Positions 24,859 to 38,745 of a stretch of 64,000 nt of DNA are shown in pieces. This DNA is from Leptoclinus maculatus (taxonomy: Eukaryota > Chordata > Actinopteri > Perciformes > Stichaeidae). The position numbers and the translations under genes are program-made. The stretch covers positions 9,592,056 to 9,656,055 of the forward strand of contig JAVDOI010000006.1 in assembly GCA_032191485.1 (NCBI GenBank), read 5' to 3'. How positions within the stretch are numbered: position 1 is the first letter of the stretch; each line of letters starts with the position of its first letter. The notes beneath the pieces were generated by a model that saw only the letters and a list, made by a program, of their open reading frames with translations, searched no databases and was not told the DNA's origin.

Positions 24859-27425
24859 CCTCCTTCCTCCAATATTTCCTTAAGCAAGGAGATGGATGTT
24901 TTTTTTTTCATGCATAGTAATGAAATAAATCCAGCAGGAGATAGAATGCAGTTTAAAACTAACTGCTTTGTTTTCTTTTCTGTCAGTCCTCAGCAGAATT
25001 GTGAATATTATATTTGCAAAATATCTTTGTTGACAAACTTGGAATATCTTGAGTATTGCCCACACATATATACAGTATATACTGCTGTAGATATACAGTA
25101 TATTGTGGTGAGACACATACTTATTATACACTGGGTTGAGATTTATACGTTTATATTAGTACGGCTGAAATGATTATAGTCAATAGACAGAAAATCACTC
25201 CAAACATATTTGGAAACATTTGTAATTTTTCAATCAAACAATGGTAAATATGATTTAATTCCAGAGAATTTACCACACATCTTTGTCTTTTGTGGTAGCA
25301 AATTCACCATATTTGTGTTTTGGACAAGAAAAAACAGAACCCAAAACCTCAAGAAAAAACCTTGGGCTTTAGGAGATTCTAATGGTCATATTTCCTCATT
25401 TTCTGACAAGTTATACACATACGCACCTTTAAAAAGGATATTATTAATCAATACAAATACTATTAGATTTATTTAGAGCTTCTGTATTTTTGGATAGCAT
25501 GTAGCACAACTAATATTCTCAGTAGGATCCATTTACTGCTCCCACACGTTCTTTAGATACAACTTGTACAAAGCATAAAAGTATTTTTCAACTAACTAAT
25601 GACCAGAAAACCCAGGTTTATGGTTGAAAGCCCTGTTCCTGTGACTGTACACCGCGTTATTCATTTTAGCCATAACTGCTTTGCTCTGCAGCTACTGTAC
25701 AGTCACAGCTTGTCAGCACAGCGCAGATGTACTTGTGTAACCCAAACTCTTTTTGTTTGTTGATTTTAGCTTTTCAGTAGCCTTAAGGTATCGGGTTATT
25801 TCTGGGAAGAATTGAGAGGGAATGGATTTGGCTACAGGAGGTGAAGGAAGGAATGTGTGGAGTAGATATGGACTCATTTGTCTTTTGAAAGCTGTTTTTT
25901 GAGGCAGAGGCTGATGGGGTACCAGATGTCTAATATGTGTGTGTGCAAGATTTTAGGTGAGAAAAAAACCAACACTCTCACAGTCGCCCATGCGACCAGG
26001 ATGGTTTTCCCACATCAAGATCAATGAAAGTCTTTTACTGTGTGGATCAAAGGTCTCCATCTACCTCTTAAAAACACACTCACCTCTACACAAAGAGCAG
26101 AATGCACTTATACACACAGCTGGAGAACACTTTTGACACTTTTGACCTCAGCATATTGAGTGAAAACCAGAGTCCATCAAGCCAAGTCCATCAATCTTTT
26201 GTGTAAATTGTCAGAAAATGCAGCTGGAAATACCACTGTAATATAAGTATAGTGTAAATCTTTACTGTAGTTGGTTTTTGTGAAACTTTATTGCTGAAAT
26301 GTCAAGAGCATCCAACTCTAGCATACAGAATCTACCTGGCAAAATAAAATATGTTGGGTCACCCACAACGTCTGTCTCCTAAGCAATATATTTTTGGACT
26401 ACTATGCTTTGCTAAAGACTTTTAGGAAAAAACAGAATAGCCGCAAAGGTTACATTTACTGCACTGGCAAAAAATGTTCTAATCCAAGAATCTAGACATT
26501 CATATTCTGTAAAGATATTGTGGTGAAGGCCTTCGGATTGATGGGGAAATGCTGCGTCTTACGTATCGTTAGGTTAAGACGGCTACAACACTTGGTTAGG
26601 TTTGGGAAAAGTTTACTCATCTAGTGTCATGCTTCAAGTTCCCTGAACATAATTACGTGCTTTAAGTTGCCTAAACAAACCATAAAAATATGAATCAAGC
26701 TTTAGTTGGCAGTAACAAATATTGTAGAAAATAATTGGAATATGTTGACTGAAAATGTTTTGCATATGCAGTCCGTAACTCCGTACATTGGCAGTGAGAA
26801 GTTTGCAGATAAAGCATATACAAAATATACTTGCTCATCCAAACTCGCAAGTGTGAATAGTTTTCGTGAGGAAGTGCACAAACTATTTCGCTCCTTTGGT
26901 CTGAAACCAGCATTAGATAATTCACCTAACGTCTTTGGACTGAAAGAAAGCCAATGCAGGTCACCCACAACCACAATGCCTCCCTACGCAAAACCCTTTC
27001 AAACTAATAAGGCACATTCCTCTTACTGTGGCACAAAGCTGATGAATGAGGCAATTAACACAAATGCAAAATGACCGCAGTAAACGTCACAGTCCTCTGG
27101 TGAGACGTTTAGTGCTCTGGGAGATCTCACACACTGACGTCAGGCAGATGAATGAGACGCGATACATTTTGTGGCGAAAAGGGAGAAACATTTAGCGTTT
27201 TGTCTAATGGGACCAATGGGCCTTAAGTGGGAGCATATTTCATTTCTACACAAGTCTCATATTGACAAAAAGGTTGAATGGATTTCGTCTGGATACAATT
27301 TATAACTTAAGCTATTCAAACAACACAGTTAATCCAAAATGCTTTGCAGTACAGACACAAATGAGAATATAGAAAAAAAAAGTACAGACTAGAATCACAA
27401 GTTCATAATGTTCAGAGTAAGAGAG

Positions 27426-27451
27426 CCAACCAACCAACCAACCAACCAACC
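27426..27451. repeat. (CCAA)n tetranucleotide repeat
   Basis: Six tandem CCAA units. Confidence 0.9.
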
Positions 27452-28714
27452 GTGGACGACAGACACACAGTTCCAGACAAACAAAACCAGGCAAAGTTAG
27501 AAGCTAGTGGGTCCTGATTTAGACCCGGACGTAGTGTAGCGACTGACAGGCCTTTGGTAAGAGGATCTCAAGTCTGTGACAGCCTGGTATGAAGACAGGA
27601 GTTCACTAATGTAAGCAGACAAAAAACAAGTTTTTCAACTTAGTTCTATGATTAAGAGGAAGCCAGTAGAGGGAGGAGAGAGTTGTGTCAAAGGGATAGA
27701 GTTAAGTAATATGGTCTCTTTTTTGATAATGTTAAAAGCCTTGGTTTGTGGACTGATTTTCTTCCATTAATATGTAGAAAGTATGTCCTGATGGCATGTG
27801 AATTTTACATCTTTTCCATTTAAAACTTAATATACAAAATTCCATTTCATGACAATTAAGATTAAATTCAACCTGTCACCTTAAGTGGGCGAAAGGACTG
27901 AGGAGATTTTAGTCTTTTTTGGCAGGTTACCATTTCAAATACCTTAACACATATGTCCTATTGTACTCCTTACTCCTCACAATGTTAGGGAAAAAAACCC
28001 CGCAAGACAAGAGGGTTGAGCTTTTGATTCTCAAATCTCTTCTTTCTTTTGAAATTGATTTTATCAGAATTATTTTATTAAAATGAATTAAAAACAGACG
28101 AATAAGCACATAAACTCAATCTGCATTAGATTATAATACTGCAACACAGGGATGTCAAGGTTCAAACACACTGGCACTGTTATTTCCCCTGAAGCAATTA
28201 AGGCCCGTCCGTCTCCACCTCCCCTGGTGTAAAACACAAAAACGAGCTTAAAGTAACGCATAATGAAAAAATATAGCAGGAAAAAAGAAAGATAAGATAC
28301 ATGAAAGTATATGTTTGTAAAGGGTATTTTAAGATGTACAGTAGTAGTGACTGCTTTTGTTTGGTTGATCACCCAAGTATTATATTGGAAATTTAGGAAA
28401 TTAGATCAGTTGCTTTGTACAATCGGGAAAATGTAACAAAACAGACTTGAAGCTCCTGTAAGAGGCTCATAAAGCAGGTTCATCACATGGCCCTGTTGAG
28501 TAATATCAAACATTTTAATTACATTTAAAAAAAGACTTTCTGTAAGTCATGGAATGTCAAGGATGAGTTAATCACAAAGACTAATTCACAGTTGAAAAAA
28601 TAAAAAGCTTTTATTCTTGCAGTGACCTTTAATAATCACTTAAGAGTGGACAAGTAGAAGATGTTTTCTGTAATTGATGTTCAGCTCTTAATGTTTTCTC
28701 ACTTTACTCCACAG

Positions 28715-28778
28715 AGGAATCCAAGGGAAGAAATGTGGCACTGTCGTCCTGTCAGCGGAGGAGCTGAGCAATTGTCGA
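28715..28778 (+). CDS. cpne5: cpne5 exon: C2A-C2B linker and start of C2B
   Basis: The first base completes the split Gly codon; then 21 codons GIQGKKCGTVVLSAEELSNC plus Arg (window residues 27-47). Acceptor AG is at 28713-28714 and donor GTGAGT at 28779. Phase is 2 in and 0 out. LSAEELSNCR is a copine-5-type reading. The long mammalian copine-5 insertion between KPL and GKKCG is absent from this splice path. Confidence 0.93.
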
Positions 28779-29147
28779 GTGAGTAAGCCCTAATAATCTC
28801 CCCAGTCAAACACACATTAGCAAGCAAACATCTGTCCGAGAAGCCTCGTTAAACAGTGTTAAAGTGAATTTAGCGTGAGGAAAGTTTATAGAGGCAAATA
28901 AGTGCAAGTGCACAGCTACAGACAAAAGAAACTGCCTGTGGGGTCCGCGCATTAAGTTTAATTTATCTGACATTGTTCACGTTGTGTGATGAACAAGATT
29001 TGTCAGATTTGGGGTATTGCCTACTTGTGCTCATGCAAACGTATTCTGATACGTGAGAGTTCATCCTTCGATAGCCGATGCTGCTTAAAGGTGATGTACT
29101 TATGACTTCTGGTGATTAGTAGTTCTCTTGAATACCTATGTTGAATA

Positions 29148-29211
29148 CACTTACTGTAAGTCGCTTTGGATAAAAGCGTCTGCTAAATGACTGTAATGTA
29201 ATGTAATGTAA
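29148..29211 (+). mobile_element. L2/V-SINE-type 3' tail
   Basis: Contains the widespread fish tail GTCGCTTTGGATAAAAGCG, then TCTGCTAAATGACTG and a terminal (TAATG)n-type simple repeat. This is the conserved 3' end shared by many fish LINE and SINE families; only this end is recognisable. Confidence 0.7.
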
Positions 29212-30313
29212 AGGCGGTTAACGCTTTTCCTGTGTTATTGTCGCATTGAATCAATTCCGCGTATCAAAACATCAGCTTGTTCCATTATCCAACTTAATCA
29301 ATGAAAATGTTAACAACAGTTTGCCCCGCCTCCACTTTTTTTTTAACATTCTGGCTCGGAGAAGACAGAGAGAAGCAAAGAGTCTGTGTGCGGGAGAGAA
29401 AGAGCACTTTGGTACAATTCATACAAACTTACTTTTACAGTCTATGGAAAGCACTCATTTCTGGTGAAAGAACGTCACGACTGATTAGATGAAACTCGTC
29501 CTTGTATTCGTAATGGTGGATACAGCTCCTGTAGCGGGTTTTGTGCCCATATGATTCGATCAGTTTGGATGACTTGTGCAGCCCCAGTCACTCAGCACAC
29601 AGTCAGCGCGGCAGAGAAGAGAGACGGATAGGCCTTTACAGACCAGAATTTAATTTAATTTAAATCAATATTTATTTTGAACACATCATCACAGCTTGAT
29701 CGGTTAAAATTATAGTATCTTTAGTCTAAAAAAGTAGCCCTTAAGAGATTTACCTACCTCTCTACTGTGTCTGTCCATCTATCCACCAACCTATCTACCG
29801 CCCTTCAATACCTATCACACCTATTTACACACCCAGACACACACAAACACACACACACCTCCCTCTCTGAGCATAACAGACAGGGCAGCTGCTCTCACTC
29901 TGCGGAGAGCCACGTCGTCTAATGAAACAGCCCAGGAACATGATGGGGTGAGTGCTGATCGTCCCCTCAACCAACCAAAGCCTTGGATGCTTCAGTGGGC
30001 TCCCAGCATGCAGATTAGAAGAGGATATTGAAAAGCAAGGGAGTGCAACAGAGCAAATGGCACAAAGAGAGAGAAAGAGAGTAAATGAGAAAGAAAAAAT
30101 GGCCCAATGAAAATGAAAGCGCGAAAACAAGCAGAGATAAGATGGAGAGAAGGAGAGATTTGTATATGTGTAGAGGAGAGAGAAAATGTCAGACAGATAG
30201 AAACAGATACAAAGACAGTGGAGCGAATCAAGAGGATTATTTCATGCCTGGCGTGTACTGTACCAGCTCTTAGATATAACAACTGCTTGGTTGAGACCGA
30301 CTGTCCCTGCCTG

Positions 30314-30315
<2 letters not shown>

Positions 30316-30346
<31 letters not shown>
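30316..30346. repeat. (CA)n microsatellite
   Basis: Uninterrupted AC run of 31 bp. Confidence 0.95.
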
Positions 30347-30350
<4 letters not shown>

Positions 30351-33300
30351 TGCAAACTTACTTCCACTTTCACACACTTGTTAACAACCTGTCTGGATAC
30401 TTATTTACATACAAACAAACCTGCATTAACATGGAAAGCCTGGTTCAAGCTGCATAGCACGTACAAAGCGTTTAGCAGCTAAAGGGCCAGACCTTTTCCT
30501 CGGGAACTTGGTGGAGACTAAAACACAGCTAAAAAGAGAGTGAGTTTTGGACTTAAGCCAGCTGGCCAGATACACAACTCTAGATGAATGCTGATCGCCG
30601 ATTACTCCGTAACTGCCGGATGTGTAAAAAGGAAAATCTTTGTTAAAAAGTCACCATATTATCGCAAAAGGCAATAGGTTATTATGTTGTTTACAGCTTG
30701 TCTCAAAGAAGCCTCAGCTAAGATTCCAAGTGCATGATTTTAAACATGTGCCTATAATGCAGCCTGATACATATTATATTCATGGGAACACTTGAATCTT
30801 GACTAGAATTCAAAAATAAGTCCTCTGGGTTATGCAATACGCTTGTCTGCACAGCACAAGTTTGTAATAATGGACCCGCGGGTGGGTCTGGCCAGGTTGA
30901 AGAGGTAAACACACATTTAGCATTCATGAACTGACATTATTCATCATTCACTCATGATGTAGTCTGTGTGTCTATGTGGGTGGGGGTTTTTTTTGCTTAC
31001 ATACCCTGCAGTAGGAAAATATAATACACTTGTACATGCTGGTGTGGTGTGCAGTTTGTGTTTCTTTTTCTTTTGTCGAAAGAACTGTTGGATCAGTTTG
31101 AAAAAAGACTTGGCTTATTCTTGAGACATTATTATGAAGAGTCTAGAAAGAGAGACACTTTAAATGGTTATATACCTTTTAGAAATTTGTCTCACTACAG
31201 GAGTTGCCCATCATTAGAAAAATCAAAAGAAAAGCAGCTAAAGTTAATAAACTGAGTTCATAGGTCAAAACAGATACCATCAATTAATCAGCTTTGCTAG
31301 ACCAGACTCACTGTGCCTTTTTTTAAACTTGTCTAATGTTGTCCCCCCAATCTGTAAACTAAACTTGCTGCTGAAGAAATAAGCAGCTTAAGATGACCAA
31401 TGACATTTTTGTGCTCTTGTGGAAACCAAAATCTGAAGATGAATATTGCAGCAAACGTCCCATGTAGTGCGACCCTGAACTCTCACTGAGTTTGCTCTAA
31501 TTATTTCTCAGTTTAATGCCAAAGGTTACAACCAATTCAGCAACCAAATGTAGAGTAGGAGAAAATCTTTCTGATCATTTTGCATTAACATATAACAGTT
31601 TGATTTTGATAAATGTGAACCACATGGACAAATACCATGAGAGCTTGAGGAACAGAACTGGTAATTAGGAAAGGATTGCTCTCCCATTTGATTAAGTTTG
31701 AACAGTGGAAAAGTAAAAAGTAAATGTTGCTATAGCAGAAGATACAAACGTATAGTTAAGTCTAATCATAACAGCATCTCATCATTTCATTTATTAAATT
31801 GAATGGCCCTATTGACATTACTGGCACTACTGCCTACTTTGGGCCACCTTAGAGTAATAATGCTGCATTATTGCATTGTTTCATGTGAGCAGAGCAGTGT
31901 GATTCTGCTTGGAGTGTCTTTCTGTGTTCCCTCTCTCTCTTCAGGATAAAACTCCATCACATGAACAAGCTGGTACAACCCCAAGAGGGTTTTAATTCAG
32001 TTTTATTTGCACAAATTTAACCACTGGACTGTTTTTTTTTGGCCTTTGATAGCATAAATGTGTTGAGTGTCTGTGACAGGAACACCAGTTTTTAGCCCTT
32101 CTTTCTTCCAGGCCCTTTTTTTGATCCTTTAACTGCACATTTATGTCATCAAAAATACAACAAAGTTGATGAAACATTCTCATTTTCTCCTGAAGCAAAT
32201 TTCACACGACAGATCAACGTCTGTTTTCCTTACTTCCTGTGCTTCCATTCACTGCCTCCTTTGATGCCTCAAAATGTCACTTGGCATTCTGCAATAGAAC
32301 TTGAAGGCAGCGTTCACTGCATTTGCTACGGAGCAAACCGGTTTTCTTTTAGAGCGAGCAGAGAAAAAGTGGAATAAATTAAATATCAAATGTAGAAAAT
32401 GGAAAACCTGGAGCAGCTGGGAGTGGAGCGATTAGAAGATGCGGGTGGGAAGCAGAAATCGCTGACACTCTATTCGCCTCACGTATGCCGTTTGGCAATC
32501 CTCATTAAATGCTACAGGACAACATGAATCACAGATTTCATATCCTGTGGCTTTAAATCAAGCAAGAAACGGGGGAAGCTCACCCAGGCAAGGAATTACC
32601 AATTTGTAGAAACACACGTAAAAAAAGAATGCACATGCCATATTTATTTTGTCCCACATTTAGCCCCCAAGAGACAGAAACACACTGACTCACACTAACT
32701 CATGCTTATGTGATTCCAATGTAAATGCACTGGTTTGGCCCTCACTCTATACTTTTACTACTTTTCTGTCTTAATTAGTGCATCTATAACTCTCACACTA
32801 CTCTGTCACAAACATTCCTTCATTACACCTCTGAGGGTGTGGACGTGTCTCTATCCAGCCTATCCCCCCTCTTTAAATATTGATAACCTTATTCACTCCA
32901 TATTAGCAAATGGCTGTTGATCACAGACCTTGGCAAGAGTCTGTGTTCGTGCCATAGAACCTTAATGAGGCAGGAGCAGATGAATATTTAATACCCTCAA
33001 CACATTCCATCACCATAAATGCTTTTATGTGCCTATTAGCTCCACAGAGATTTTCTGGTGTGTCATCCCTCAGAGGGGAAATGTTGCCAAATTGTGCCTC
33101 TTTTAATATCGAAACCTGCGTTTACTTTGTGAGCAACTTGATCAGCAAGTTCACTTGATTCCTATAGAGCCAACCATGGGGCCAATGCAACAGTCTTCTT
33201 GTGTTCTGCAGTAGTACGTGTCACCATCTACAGTTAATACCAGTGAGCACATGCTGTATACTTGCTAAACTTCATGCCGTGTCTTCTGGCCGTGATTAGA

Positions 33301-33959
33301 CATTTATCAACACCTGAATCGCAGAATATCAGAATAGCAACAAAAAAAACTTGTTTCTTACACTGCACGGGTTCACTATCTTCTGCAGGATGGATTAATC
33401 ATCCCACCTTTTATGTTTTATTAGACAGGAAAACTGAGATGATTCTAATATGTGAGTGAAGGAAGATGCTTTGATTTACTTTACTGCACTGTATTTTACA
33501 CTGGGGAGTGATACCTCAATCTGTAGAGAGTTGATCCCCAGAAAAAAATGGAGCTGGGATGTTTCTTAAATATCTTTTATTCGGTGCAGGGAGAAGACAT
33601 TCACAATATGCATCTTCAGATGTTAATTTGTACTTATGGGTGCTGCAATCCAGAACACTAAATTGTAAGCTTGAACACTGCCTTCATGTGTATAGAGACT
33701 ACACCGTCACAGTCAGTACCAGTTGAAGTTAGGTACTTGTTGAAAATAAACACAGTATCCAGGGATAGAAGGCAGAAAGCTACAGAAATTAAATCTGTTG
33801 CCACAGCAATTATTTATACTGTTGCATATTCAGATGACATAAGTATTCAACCTCTTGTGTGTCAATCATGACTGCCAACATTCTCCAGGAGCAAAAGAAT
33901 ATTTTTAAGAGAATGAAACGGGGTGAGTGTAGGAGGGATGGGTCAAACGGCAGACATGT

Positions 33960-33960
<1 letters not shown>

Positions 33961-34003
<43 letters not shown>
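33961..34003. repeat. (GT)n microsatellite
   Basis: Uninterrupted GT run of 43 bp. Confidence 0.95.
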
Positions 34004-34004
<1 letters not shown>

Positions 34005-36651
34005 CCTCAGGGTGAGAGCAAGAATACAGATAAAGTTGCTCTCGCTGCCGGCGTGGAGTGGATGTGATCATGAGTGTGTCAGAGGGAAGTGTGTGCTGCG
34101 TGGTGCCTGGCTGTGTGCGATAAAGACACAGCGAGGACCCTGTGGTTAGATGCATACAGGAATTTAAATGGGCATCGGAACATGTGCACAGAAACACTCC
34201 TGCTCTCACTCTCTCTCACACAGTCTGTAACGCTCACAACCTCGCGCACATTCTCTTGCTGATTGGCCACGCGGCCCTCAGCCAGCACACAAGGTGCAAG
34301 CTGCAACATTAAAAAGCTATTAAGCTATCATTAGTGGCACCATGGCTACCCAGTGTACGGCCTCGAGCCCTCAAAGCAACCGCAATCTACTGTTGAAGCA
34401 TTTGAAACATACTGTAATGAACCCACTGTGTTTCAGAGATTAGCCACAGTCCATACGCCACAGATAAGTCGCCCCATCCCTGCACTCCCACCACACAAGG
34501 AGAGCCAAGAACAGGAAGGGGTAATAGTAAACAAGTAGTACAAGCCTCAACAGCAGCCAAGTGATTTATATTTGGGGTTGTTGTAAGCGCTACATTTCAT
34601 GATAAACAACTGGGGGAGAACATGCACTATCAGGCTTATTTGTGTGAGAAAGAGGGGGTACTAAGGAGAATGGGTAAGAGTTGGTTTGCAGCGAGTATTA
34701 ATGTCCCAGCATCTGTTGCTGGCCTTTGATTTATTTGAAGGTAAATATATAACATTTGCATGGTCTTTGTGAGTTCATCTTTTGAATCCAAGGGTCACCT
34801 TCAGACACAATCATTCATATAAATACACCACTGTGCGTAAATAATTTTGTTGACTGATTAATTGTTGCCAAGCTAATGGAGATGGTACAATCCAATTCTA
34901 ATGGTTAAATGTGAAAAATCGGATCTGCCGTTTGTAACTGCAATCATGTCGTTTATATTTTGTGAATCCAGGTGATTAGAGCAAAATGTAGAGTTCTGAT
35001 TGAATGTGGTCACGTAAAGGGCATTTTCTGAGTAGCAGAGAAGCAGCATGCTGTTCTCAAAGGAAAACACAATGATAAGGCCTACGTTACAAGATTGTAA
35101 AGGCTGCTTGCTTATGCTTTTAAAAACTGAATTTAACAAGTCTTTGGTTGTAAATAAATTGTCACTTGAGTCGGCATCAGTCAGGGCTGAAGACTAAAAG
35201 TTTGGAAATGAAAAAATTCTGGTGATTTGGAGTTAATCTCATCCAGCATTCGTTGTGAAACCTACGAAAAATAATAAGTAATTCGTAGGTATCCCACAAA
35301 GTGATTTTGTATGTTATGGATGTGATCATGAACGAATAAGTAAGACCGCAAATATCATACAAACCATTGTATAAGGATACGTTGAACAACCGCATTTCTG
35401 ACCAAACTGACGGCGGTTGATATTTTCACAAGGAAGAAGAATGGGTGGAATAAAAAAAGAGTTCTCTTCCTCAGGTTCTGCAGCACTGTTTTTTATCCCT
35501 ATAATTACTTAAAATATATGTTTAGCAGCATGATAGATTGATCTTGGAATTATTTGCTTAACACAATATTTTATCTACATTATGAGAACAACATTAAGTT
35601 TATCATCGTGTGTTTAGTTGAAACAAGAAGCAAAAAACCCCAAAGAAAACACACAAAGCCTGAAGCAGAAACTGTGCTTTGAGTTTGATGTTTCTCTGAG
35701 GCTGAAATATACTTGAAGCATGTGATGCTTTCCAGATGTTGTGACAGATATCAGAAGAAGTTAGCTTGATGACTATTACTCATGCTAGAATTAGACTTGG
35801 TAAGCAGCTGGCACTAATGTTAGCAGGTGGGTGGACACAGGACTATGGTTCGGTATTACAATGCCTGCATACTTGAACACACACGCCATTAGGCTGTGGT
35901 TATAGATAAAGCTAGAGTGTATAGGCTGACTGCCAGTAGTTCATAGAGTGGAAGCAGGTGACATTCACACTACACAGACTAAAACAATGAAGTCATATAT
36001 GTACATCCTCATACAAATGAGAAAAGAGCATTTTTCCTTTGCGTAACGTGATTCATAAAATAGTTCTCCGAACCGTTCTTTGAGTTTTCCGGTAGCTGTG
36101 TATACACGTGTGGGTATTTGTATGAGGTGTTGTTGAACACCCTCTGTGTGATTGTGTGTGAGCATCTACTTGGCAGGACATGGAGTCCTACTAGTCTTAC
36201 ACCCCTGCTGAAACTAATTGTGCTCATCTCCAGCAGTTAGGTGGTGAAACATGGTGGCTGTGATGTTGACATGTTGACAAAAAAAGATTTGAAATAATCA
36301 GCCAACTGAACATTCATTAGGTCTTCTACCTAATCATGTTCATTAACAGTTATGGTCCTTAACTTTGAACATTTTGCATTACCTTGTGACAAGATTCACA
36401 ATGTGCCAAGGAATATAAATAAGGAGAAACACACACGCATAACAGATTACAGTATTCATGCAGTATACACTATCCTATTGTGTGATGCACAGAAAGCTTC
36501 CTCCATCTGCTGTCCCACTATAAGCTGGGAAGAAGACAAAATAGGCCACATTAATAATACCTTACATTCTTTTATCATGAAGAAGTTATGACATACTGTC
36601 CCACAACCCTATCTCACACTTCTCTCCCCACATCTCCATGCGTCCCTGCAG

Positions 36652-36755
36652 GACAGTGCCACAATGCAGTTCTGTGCCAACAAGCTAGACAAGAAGGACT
36701 TCTTTGGCAAGTCGGACCCTTTCATGGTCTTCTATAGAAGCAACGAGGACGGAAC
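36652..36755 (+). CDS. cpne5: cpne5 exon: C2B calcium loop 1
   Basis: Codes for window residues 48-81 plus two bases of Thr-82: DSATMQFCANKLDKKDFFGK, then SDPFMVFYRSNEDG. The LDKKDFFGKSDPF segment is C2B calcium-binding loop 1, with ligand aspartates D63 and D69. Acceptor AG is at 36650-36651 and donor GTGAGT at 36756. Phase is 0 in and 2 out. Confidence 0.96.
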
Positions 36756-37900
36756 GTGAGTGCTTGATGTGATTTTGTTCTTTCAATTGCTTAGAAAGGC
36801 AGCTGCAAGTGCTGGTATCCTAATATCATAAACGTTACAGAAACATTATAAAAAAGTCTAATGAAAATGATCTGGGGAAGAGTGGGAGGCAAAAAGAGGG
36901 GTATCATTAGAGGAGATACAGTAGAGAGGGATGATAAGTACATGTACAGTATGAGAATAGAGCTGCAGTGGTTACTGAGGCATGAACCCTTTTCACATCA
37001 CAACTCCCACGACTGTGCCTTTCTTAAATGACTCAAGGACAGCGAAAAGGAAAGCGAGGCAATTAATGTAAAAAAATAAATTCAAAATTCAAAAGCATAA
37101 AAGCAAGAATAACAAAACACAATCTGCATTCTTCCATCCATAGGAAAAGCGCTGTCACATACTGGTGCACTCCCCTGTTTCCTCACGCCTTCCCAGAGTG
37201 CTGCTCAGCCTCCCCCCAAGGGGCTGTGCAGTTGTGGCAGTGTCAGCCCTATCTATCCGGAGATTCTTTAGCAAGTGCTTCATTAGCCGTCTTCCAGCTT
37301 TTCTCAGTATTTTTTTTATACATAACAGGGTGGGAAATGGATACCCAGAAATGTGCTACAAGTGTCTGGTGTTGGTGCCAGAGGGAGTTACAAATTAGAG
37401 GCCTGTGCAGCTAAAGGACTAACACCGTTTTAAAAGGCTCAAGGCACTTTGTAGAGCACAAGTAATCCAAGGCTTGGCCTTGTTGCTTTTCGAGAGGGTT
37501 TTTGGGGGTGTATTTGATAGGAATTTATGTGGCTCTACTCTGCAAAGCATTTTGGATATCAGAGAAATTCATTTACATATCATTGTCATACTTGAGGTCA
37601 AGGGAAAGGATTTAAAAGCCAGACTGAAATATCAAATTATTCTCTGTGGTCCAAAACACAATATAGCTGGGAGACAGGCCAAGCGGTAAACAAAGCTGGG
37701 TACAGCCCTATTTAAAGCATCTCTCCCGTCACTGTAGAATTTGACATTGTCATGTTCCCTCCGTCTCTTCAGTTGCCTGATCCTCCCCTTATTTGCATAT
37801 TTATCTCTCTACCTGGCTTGTGCAATTAACAAATATTAATATGATTATTTTCTCTGCCTCTTTTTGACCATATTGTTTCCTAACTTCACTCCTCCTCTAG
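36756..37900 (+). other. cpne5 intron (1.1 kb)
   Basis: No repeat or gene is recognised. It ends with CTTCACTCCTCCTCTAG. Confidence 0.8.
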
Positions 37901-38005
37901 GTTTACTATCTGCCATAAAACAGAGGTGGTGAAGAACACATTAAATCCAGTGTGGCAGCCTTTCACTATCCCAGTACGAGCGCTCTGCAATGGAGACTAC
38001 GACAG
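37901..38005 (+). CDS. cpne5: cpne5 exon: C2B core strands
   Basis: Completes Thr-82, then residues 83-116 FTICHKTEVVKNTLNPVWQP, FTIPVRALCNGDYD, plus two bases of Arg-117. NTLNPVW is the highly conserved C2 loop-2 signature that lines the calcium pocket. Acceptor AG is at 37899-37900 and donor GTACAA at 38006. Phase is 2 in and 2 out. Confidence 0.96.
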
Positions 38006-38655
38006 GTACAATACAACCTCCGCCTGTTCTTTACACCTTCTGATCCCCACAGCTGCTGGTTGCCTTTTCACTGCTGAACACAATGTTGAACTCATTGACA
38101 TATTCTGCCTTCATTGGTTTCTGTTGGCTCAATCTATCAACTGCCTTCATGGCTCTAATGAAAGTTGCTCTGACTGACAAACTGCATAATAATGGCAGGC
38201 ATGACTACACCCTGTGCGACAATAAGTTTATCCAGCGGAAATCAATTCAACATGGTGCAGTGTAAAGCCTCCAATTCTTTTTACGGTCACATTATTTCTG
38301 CTACTGTGCGCTTAGGACATCCCTTAGTATCAATCTTTGCTAGAGAAGTACGAGTCAGGCGCAATGAGCCTCTCTAATCTCTAACCTCCTTGTGGTGTTT
38401 CTGTTATTAACACTGTTCTCCTCAGATATAATCTCTGAGCCACATAAATGTACTATTATAACACTTACAATTAGTTATAGGCTGCAAACGTTGGCATGTC
38501 CAGATAGCCATGTCTCCAAAAAATTACATTTGCTTTTGATGTATTTCAAATGAGTCTGCGGAAGTCTGCAAAGAGGGGAAGCCAGAGTGGTGGATGTGTT
38601 GGAAAAAAAACACAGAGCTTTCAAGTTGTTTGTCTCGTGTGAACAGATTATCTGC

Positions 38656-38745
38656 CCTAACATAACCAAGTAGTAGTTCTGTTGCCTAAACATACTGTAA
38701 ACAAGTAGTGTTGTTGCCTTAACCTAACCGAGTGCTTTTGTGGCG
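38656..38745. repeat. Degenerate tandem-like repeat (CTAACCAAGTAG...GTTGCCTAA units)
   Basis: Two to three imperfect units spaced about 27-35 bp apart, each combining a (C)TAAACAAGTAG-like and a GTTGCCTAA-like piece. A related stretch seems to lie near 26560-26690. The class is unknown. Confidence 0.35.

Larger units (their letters stand above)
21931..28714 (+). other. Large cpne5 intron, last part: TE remnants and an exon-like antisense frame
   Basis: Contains a MITE fragment, an interspersed repeat (22850-23260), GT microsatellites, a minus-strand exon-like frame (23517-23704), an LTR-like element (24282-24858) and an ACCA tetranucleotide run. The rest, about 24900-28700, shows only short non-coding frames. 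The acceptor for the next copine exon is at 28713-28714. Confidence 0.6.
28779..36651 (+). other. cpne5 intron (7.9 kb)
   Basis: Holds an L2-type repeat tail (29148-29211) and CA/GT microsatellites. Nothing else gene-like is supported; frames such as 31049-31254 have no splice context I trust. The acceptor tract precedes the AG at 36650-36651. Confidence 0.65.

Noticed and set aside
31049..31254. Plus-strand frame with KELLDQFEKRLGLFLRHYYE-like wording
   Set aside because: Protein-like, but no convincing acceptor precedes it and it does not fit between copine exons.
35160..35400. Possible inverted-repeat-like stretch with CCTACGAAAAATAATAAGT and CGTAGGTATCCC words
   Set aside because: Arms are short and no termini or target duplication could be defined.
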